A stretch of DNA of 24,581 nucleotides, from contig CAZBBX010000032.1 in NCBI GenBank assembly GCA_964490325.1, forward strand, positions 1 through 24,581. The letters are read 5' to 3'. Within the stretch, counting starts at the first letter, position 1. Every line of letters starts with the position of its first letter. This DNA comes from DAOPJM01 sp964490325 (lineage in GTDB: Bacteria; Bacillota; Clostridia; Christensenellales; CAG-138). The notes beneath the pieces are model-generated. The model had not been told where the DNA came from. It saw only the letters and a list, made by a program, of their open reading frames with translations, and ran no database searches. Below are positions 21,491 through 24,581 of this stretch, one piece after another. Made by a program: the position numbers and the translations under genes.

Positions 21491-22821
21491 ACCAAGGGCT
21501 TTCCGCTGCGAACAAGCTCGCGCTTCTCGTGGTTCTCGCGGATGCGCGCCTCCTGTCCCTGATCGGACGGCTCATAGTAGCGCCGCCCCCGCAGTTCCGT
21601 GGGCATGTACTGCTGCTCCACCCAATGGGCGGGAAAGTCGTGCGGATACTTGTAGCCCCTGCCTGCGCCAAGCTTTTCTGCCCCCGCAAAGGAGGTGTCC
21701 CGTAGATGGACGGGGACAGGCTCGAACCCACCCGCGCACTCCGTGTCGGCAAACGCCGCGTCCATGGCCTTGACCACGCTGTTGGACTTGGGGGATTCGC
21801 ACAGGTAGATGATGGCTTGGGTCAGCGGCAGCCGCGCCTCGGGCAGGCCGATCAGCTCCAGCGCCTGCGCCGCCGCCACCGCCTGCGTCAAGGCGTTGGG
21901 ATTGGCAAGGCCGATGTCCTCGCTGGCGTGGGCGATGAGCCGCCGCGCAAGGATGCGCGGATCGCAGCCCGCATAGATCAGGCGTGAGAACCACGCGATG
22001 GCGGCGTCGCTGTCGCCTCCGCGCAGGCTCTTGCAAAAGGCGGAGAGCATGTCGTAAAACAGCTGCTCGTCCAGCGCCACGACCTTGCGCTGACTCGATT
22101 CCTCCGCCGCGGCGCGGTCGATATGGATGACGCCCTCCGCATCGGGCGGCGTGGTCAGCACGGCCAGCTCGAAGGCGTTGAGCGCGTTGCGGCAGTCGCC
22201 GTTTGCCAAGGCGGCAAAGGCGTCGAAGGCCGCCTCGTCCACTAAGATCGCTCGGTCGCCAAAGCCCCGCTTTTGATCATCCCGCGCACGTTCGATGGCA
22301 AGACGGATATCCGCCGCCGTCAGCGGGTAAAATTGAAACAGGCGGCAGCGCGACACGATCGCCCCCGTCATGGAGACCATGGGGTTTTCGGTGGTGGAGC
22401 CGATGAAGCGGATGGTGCCGCTCTCCAGTGCGGGCAGCAGGCTGTCGCTTTGCGCCTTGCTCCAGCGGTGGCACTCGTCCAGCAGCAGATAGGTGGGGCG
22501 GTGGAAGGCGCGCAGCTGCTCCTCGGCGTGGGAGACGATGCTGCGAAGCTCCTTGACGCCTGAGCTGACGGCGTTGATCTTCACAAAGTCCGCACCCGTG
22601 CTGTGGGCGATGATATGCGCAAGAGTGGTCTTGCCCGTCCCCGGGGGGCCAAAGAAGATGGAGCTTGTCAGGCTGTCGGTCAGGATGGCGCGCCGCAGCA
22701 GCCGCCCTTCGCCCACGATGTGCGCTTGGCCGATGAACTCGTCCAAGGTCTCGGGGCGCATACGGTCGGCCAAGGGAGCGTCCGAAATGCGGTTTTGTGA
22801 GAAAATATCGTCATTTTTCAT
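21487..22821 (-). CDS. rarA: Replication-associated recombination protein A (RarA/MgsA-type AAA ATPase)
   Basis: Clamp-loader-like ATPase of 444 residues acting at stalled or gapped replication forks. It has the N-terminal PLADRMRPETLDEFIGQ block, Walker A GPPGTGKT (58-65), Walker B LLLDECHRW (112-120), the sensor I stretch FIGSTTENP, and the C-terminal family domain with GCDPRILARRLI, ASEDIGLANPNAL and GRGYKYPHDFPAHWVEQQYMP. The Walker B tail is DECHRW where DEIHRF is more usual. The ATG at 22821 lies seven bases from an extended -10 and has no Shine-Dalgarno, so a leaderless transcript is predicted. It heads the rarA, GIY-YIG, ANT(6) run and is divergent from typA. Confidence 0.96.
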   Translation of the reverse strand: MKNDDIFSQNRISDAPLADRMRPETLDEFIGQAHIVGEGRLLRRAILTDSLTSSIFFGPPGTGKTTLAHIIAHSTGADFVKINAVSSGVKELRSIVSHAEEQLRAFHRPTYLLLDECHRWSKAQSDSLLPALESGTIRFIGSTTENPMVSMTGAIVSRCRLFQFYPLTAADIRLAIERARDDQKRGFGDRAILVDEAAFDAFAALANGDCRNALNAFELAVLTTPPDAEGVIHIDRAAAEESSQRKVVALDEQLFYDMLSAFCKSLRGGDSDAAIAWFSRLIYAGCDPRILARRLIAHASEDIGLANPNALTQAVAAAQALELIGLPEARLPLTQAIIYLCESPKSNSVVKAMDAAFADTECAGGFEPVPVHLRDTSFAGAEKLGAGRGYKYPHDFPAHWVEQQYMPTELRGRRYYEPSDQGQEARIRENHEKRELVRSGKPLV

Positions 22822-22828
22822 AAAAATT

Positions 22829-22837
22829 AGTATATCA
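22829..22837 (-). promoter_or_regulatory. Extended -10 of rarA, leaderless start predicted
   Basis: On the minus strand TGATATACT is an extended -10. The seven bases AATTTTT then lead straight to the ATG, leaving no room for a ribosome binding site. Confidence 0.65.
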
Positions 22838-22849
22838 CGCTTGCAAGCG
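22838..22849. promoter_or_regulatory. 12-bp perfect palindrome between rarA and typA
   Basis: CGCTTGCAAGCG is a perfect palindrome covering the typA -35 and abutting the rarA extended -10. It could be an operator controlling both directions, or simply a chance result of the -35 sequence. Confidence 0.45.
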
Positions 22850-22869
22850 AAAGAAAAGTGCTGTATAAT
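22841..22869 (+). promoter_or_regulatory. Sigma-A-type promoter of typA
   Basis: TTGCAA (-35, 22841-22846) and a perfect TATAAT (-10, 22864-22869) are 17 bp apart. In the leader, TCGGG and CCCGA (22889-22903) form a small hairpin just before the GAGGT ribosome binding site at 22908-22912. Confidence 0.8.
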
Positions 22870-22918
22870 ACGAAAGTTTCAGAAGAAATCGGGATACGCC
22901 CGAAAAAGAGGTAAAAGA

Positions 22919-24581
22919 ATGGATATTCGCAATGTCGCCATCATCGCGCACGTCGATCATGGCAAAACCACGCTGGTAGACCAGCTCCTGAAGGACGCAG
23001 GCGTTCTTCGGCGCAGCGAGGTCGGAGTAGACCGTATCATGGATTCCAACGATCTCGAACGTGAGCGAGGCATTACGATCCTGTCCAAAAATACCGCCGT
23101 TACCTACGGCGACACGCGCATCAACATCGTGGACACGCCGGGTCACGCGGACTTTGGCGGCGAAGTGGAGCGCATCCTGCAGATGGTGGACGGCGTACTC
23201 CTTTTGGTGGACGCCTTTGAAGGCTGTATGCCCCAGACCCGCTTTGTCCTGCGCAAGGCGTTGGAGCTGAAGAAAATCCCCATCGTGGTGGTCAACAAGG
23301 TCGACCGCCCCGACGCCCGTCCCGCCGAGGTCGTGGACGAAACGCTGGAGCTGTTCATCGAGCTGGGCGCGGACGCGTCGCAGCTGGACTTTCCCATCGT
23401 GTACGCCTCCGCCCGCGAGGGACGCTCGGGCTACGAGCCCGACAAGCTGCAGGACAGCATGAAGCCGCTGTTCGACACCATCTTAGAGAACATTCCCGCT
23501 CCCGCCCACGATGTGGACGCGCCGCTGCAGATCCTCTTTTCCACCATCGATTACGACGATTATGTGGGTAAGATCGGCGTTGGCCGCATCGAGCGCGGCA
23601 CGGCACGGGTCAAGCAGCCCATCGTCCTCTGCGGCGGCAAGGACAACCATCTGCGCGAGACAAAGATCACCCGTCTGTACAACTTTGAGGGACTGCAGCG
23701 GGTCGAGACCGAGGTGGCCTATGCAGGCGACATCGTCTGCGTAGCGGGTGTGGAGGAGCTGAACGTGGGCGACACCGCCTGCGATCCAAGCTGCGTGGAG
23801 CCGATGCCCTTTGTCGCCATCGACGAGCCCACCGTGTCCATGCTCTTTATGGTCAACGATAGCCCCTTTGCGGGTCGCGAGGGCAAGTACGTCACCAGCC
23901 GCAACCTGCGTGACCGCCTGTTCAACGAGGTCAAGACCAACATCTCCATGCGCGTGGAGGAAACCGACACCACCGATACCTTCCGCGTCAGCGGCCGCGG
24001 TGAGCTGCATCTGTCCATCCTCATTGAGACGATGCGCCGTCAGGGCTATGAATTTGCCGTGTCGCGCCCCAAGGTCATCCTGCACAAGGACGAGCAGGGT
24101 CGCGTCACCGAGCCTATCGAGGAGCTGACCATCGACGTGCCGCAGGAGTATGTGGGCGCCGTCATGGAAAAGCTTGGCCAGCGCAAGGCCGAGATGATCG
24201 ACATGCAGCCGCAGGGTGAAAGCTCGGCGCGTCTGCGCTTCCTCATTCCTGCCCGCGGTCTGATGGGCTATCGTGCCGAGCTGATGACCGATACCCGCGG
24301 CAACGGCGTGATGAACCATATCTTTGACAGCTATCAGCCCTACAAGGGACCCATCGAGGAGCGCAAGACGGGCAGCTTGGTGGCGCATGAGACGGGCGAC
24401 ACCTCCAGCTACGGCCTGTTCAACACGCAGGATCGCGGCAGACTGTTCTTCGGCTCGGGCGTACCCGTGTACGAGGGGCAGATCATCGGCGAATGCTCGC
24501 GTGCAGAGGACATCGTGTGCAACGTGTGCAAGAAGAAGCACGTCACCAACATGCGCGCCTCCGGCTCCGACGAAGCGCTGC
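22919..24581 (+). CDS. typA: Ribosome-associated GTPase TypA/BipA (3' end beyond window)
   Basis: Translational GTPase that binds ribosomes and supports 50S assembly and growth under stress. The first 554 codons are present without interruption; the family is usually about 600-615 residues, so roughly 50-60 are missing at the window edge. Motifs: AHVDHGKTT (residues 10-18), the switch I ERERGITI, DTPGH, NKVD and YASARE, followed by the domain II beta barrel, the EF-G-like GRGELHLSIL block, and the BipA-specific C-terminal stretch with ARGLMGYRAELMTDTRGNG and NTQDRGRLFFGSG. The ATG at 22919 has GAGGT six bases upstream and a strong promoter. It is divergent from rarA with a 97-bp spacer. Confidence 0.97.
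   Translation, partial: MDIRNVAIIAHVDHGKTTLVDQLLKDAGVLRRSEVGVDRIMDSNDLERERGITILSKNTAVTYGDTRINIVDTPGHADFGGEVERILQMVDGVLLLVDAFEGCMPQTRFVLRKALELKKIPIVVVNKVDRPDARPAEVVDETLELFIELGADASQLDFPIVYASAREGRSGYEPDKLQDSMKPLFDTILENIPAPAHDVDAPLQILFSTIDYDDYVGKIGVGRIERGTARVKQPIVLCGGKDNHLRETKITRLYNFEGLQRVETEVAYAGDIVCVAGVEELNVGDTACDPSCVEPMPFVAIDEPTVSMLFMVNDSPFAGREGKYVTSRNLRDRLFNEVKTNISMRVEETDTTDTFRVSGRGELHLSILIETMRRQGYEFAVSRPKVILHKDEQGRVTEPIEELTIDVPQEYVGAVMEKLGQRKAEMIDMQPQGESSARLRFLIPARGLMGYRAELMTDTRGNGVMNHIFDSYQPYKGPIEERKTGSLVAHETGDTSSYGLFNTQDRGRLFFGSGVPVYEGQIIGECSRAEDIVCNVCKKKHVTNMRASGSDEAL

Overview
The window looks like chromosomal DNA from a GC-rich, spore-forming member of the Clostridia (Bacillota), probably a gut or anaerobic-community species. 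The evidence is a spoVAD-spoVAE pair, a clostripain-type lipoprotein, a dockerin-bearing cell-wall hydrolase, GGAGG-type ribosome binding sites and abundant GC-ending codons. The species assignment is inference. I see no tRNA, rRNA, CRISPR array, phage gene or transposase gene.

Layout. 1-656 holds one palindromic repeat and then no supportable gene up to a promoter. 657-5473: a very large clostripain-family lipoprotein (+) meets spoVAE-spoVAD (-) tail to tail. 5743-6921: a self-inhibited (class II) Fic protein with its own consensus promoter. 7085-12391: a 1768-residue surface protein with a PHP-type metallohydrolase domain, OB-fold-like domains and a C-terminal membrane anchor, preceded by paired direct repeats and followed by a strong terminator. 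12915-16511 (-): a probable three-gene operon of a D-aminoacylase-family amidohydrolase, pseudouridine-5'-phosphate glycosidase and a secreted dockerin-NlpC/P60 protein, ending in a terminator. 16577-19467 (+): 4-alpha-glucanotransferase and a CynX/NimT-like MFS transporter. 19994-22821 (-): rarA, a GIY-YIG protein and an ANT(6)-type nucleotidyltransferase, with a tandemly duplicated fragment of the GIY-YIG gene. 22919-end (+): typA/bipA, cut by the window edge.

The most unusual content is non-coding. A dispersed repeat family of about 170-270 bp (four copies plus one isolated end) carries an ordered series of short hairpins, a tandem ACTGTTC heptamer array of variable copy number and GGGCGGAT-NNN-ATCCGCCC palindromes. 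The hairpins survive sequence divergence, including one A-T to G-C compensatory pair. Copies sit in the 5' leader of the MFS gene, over the MFS stop codon, and between genes. I do not recognise this family by name.

A second pattern is promoter architecture. Five of the genes have TGn extended -10 boxes, and at two of them (the amidohydrolase and rarA) the box lies so close to the ATG, with no Shine-Dalgarno sequence, that leaderless transcripts are predicted. Both lie at compact divergent promoters.
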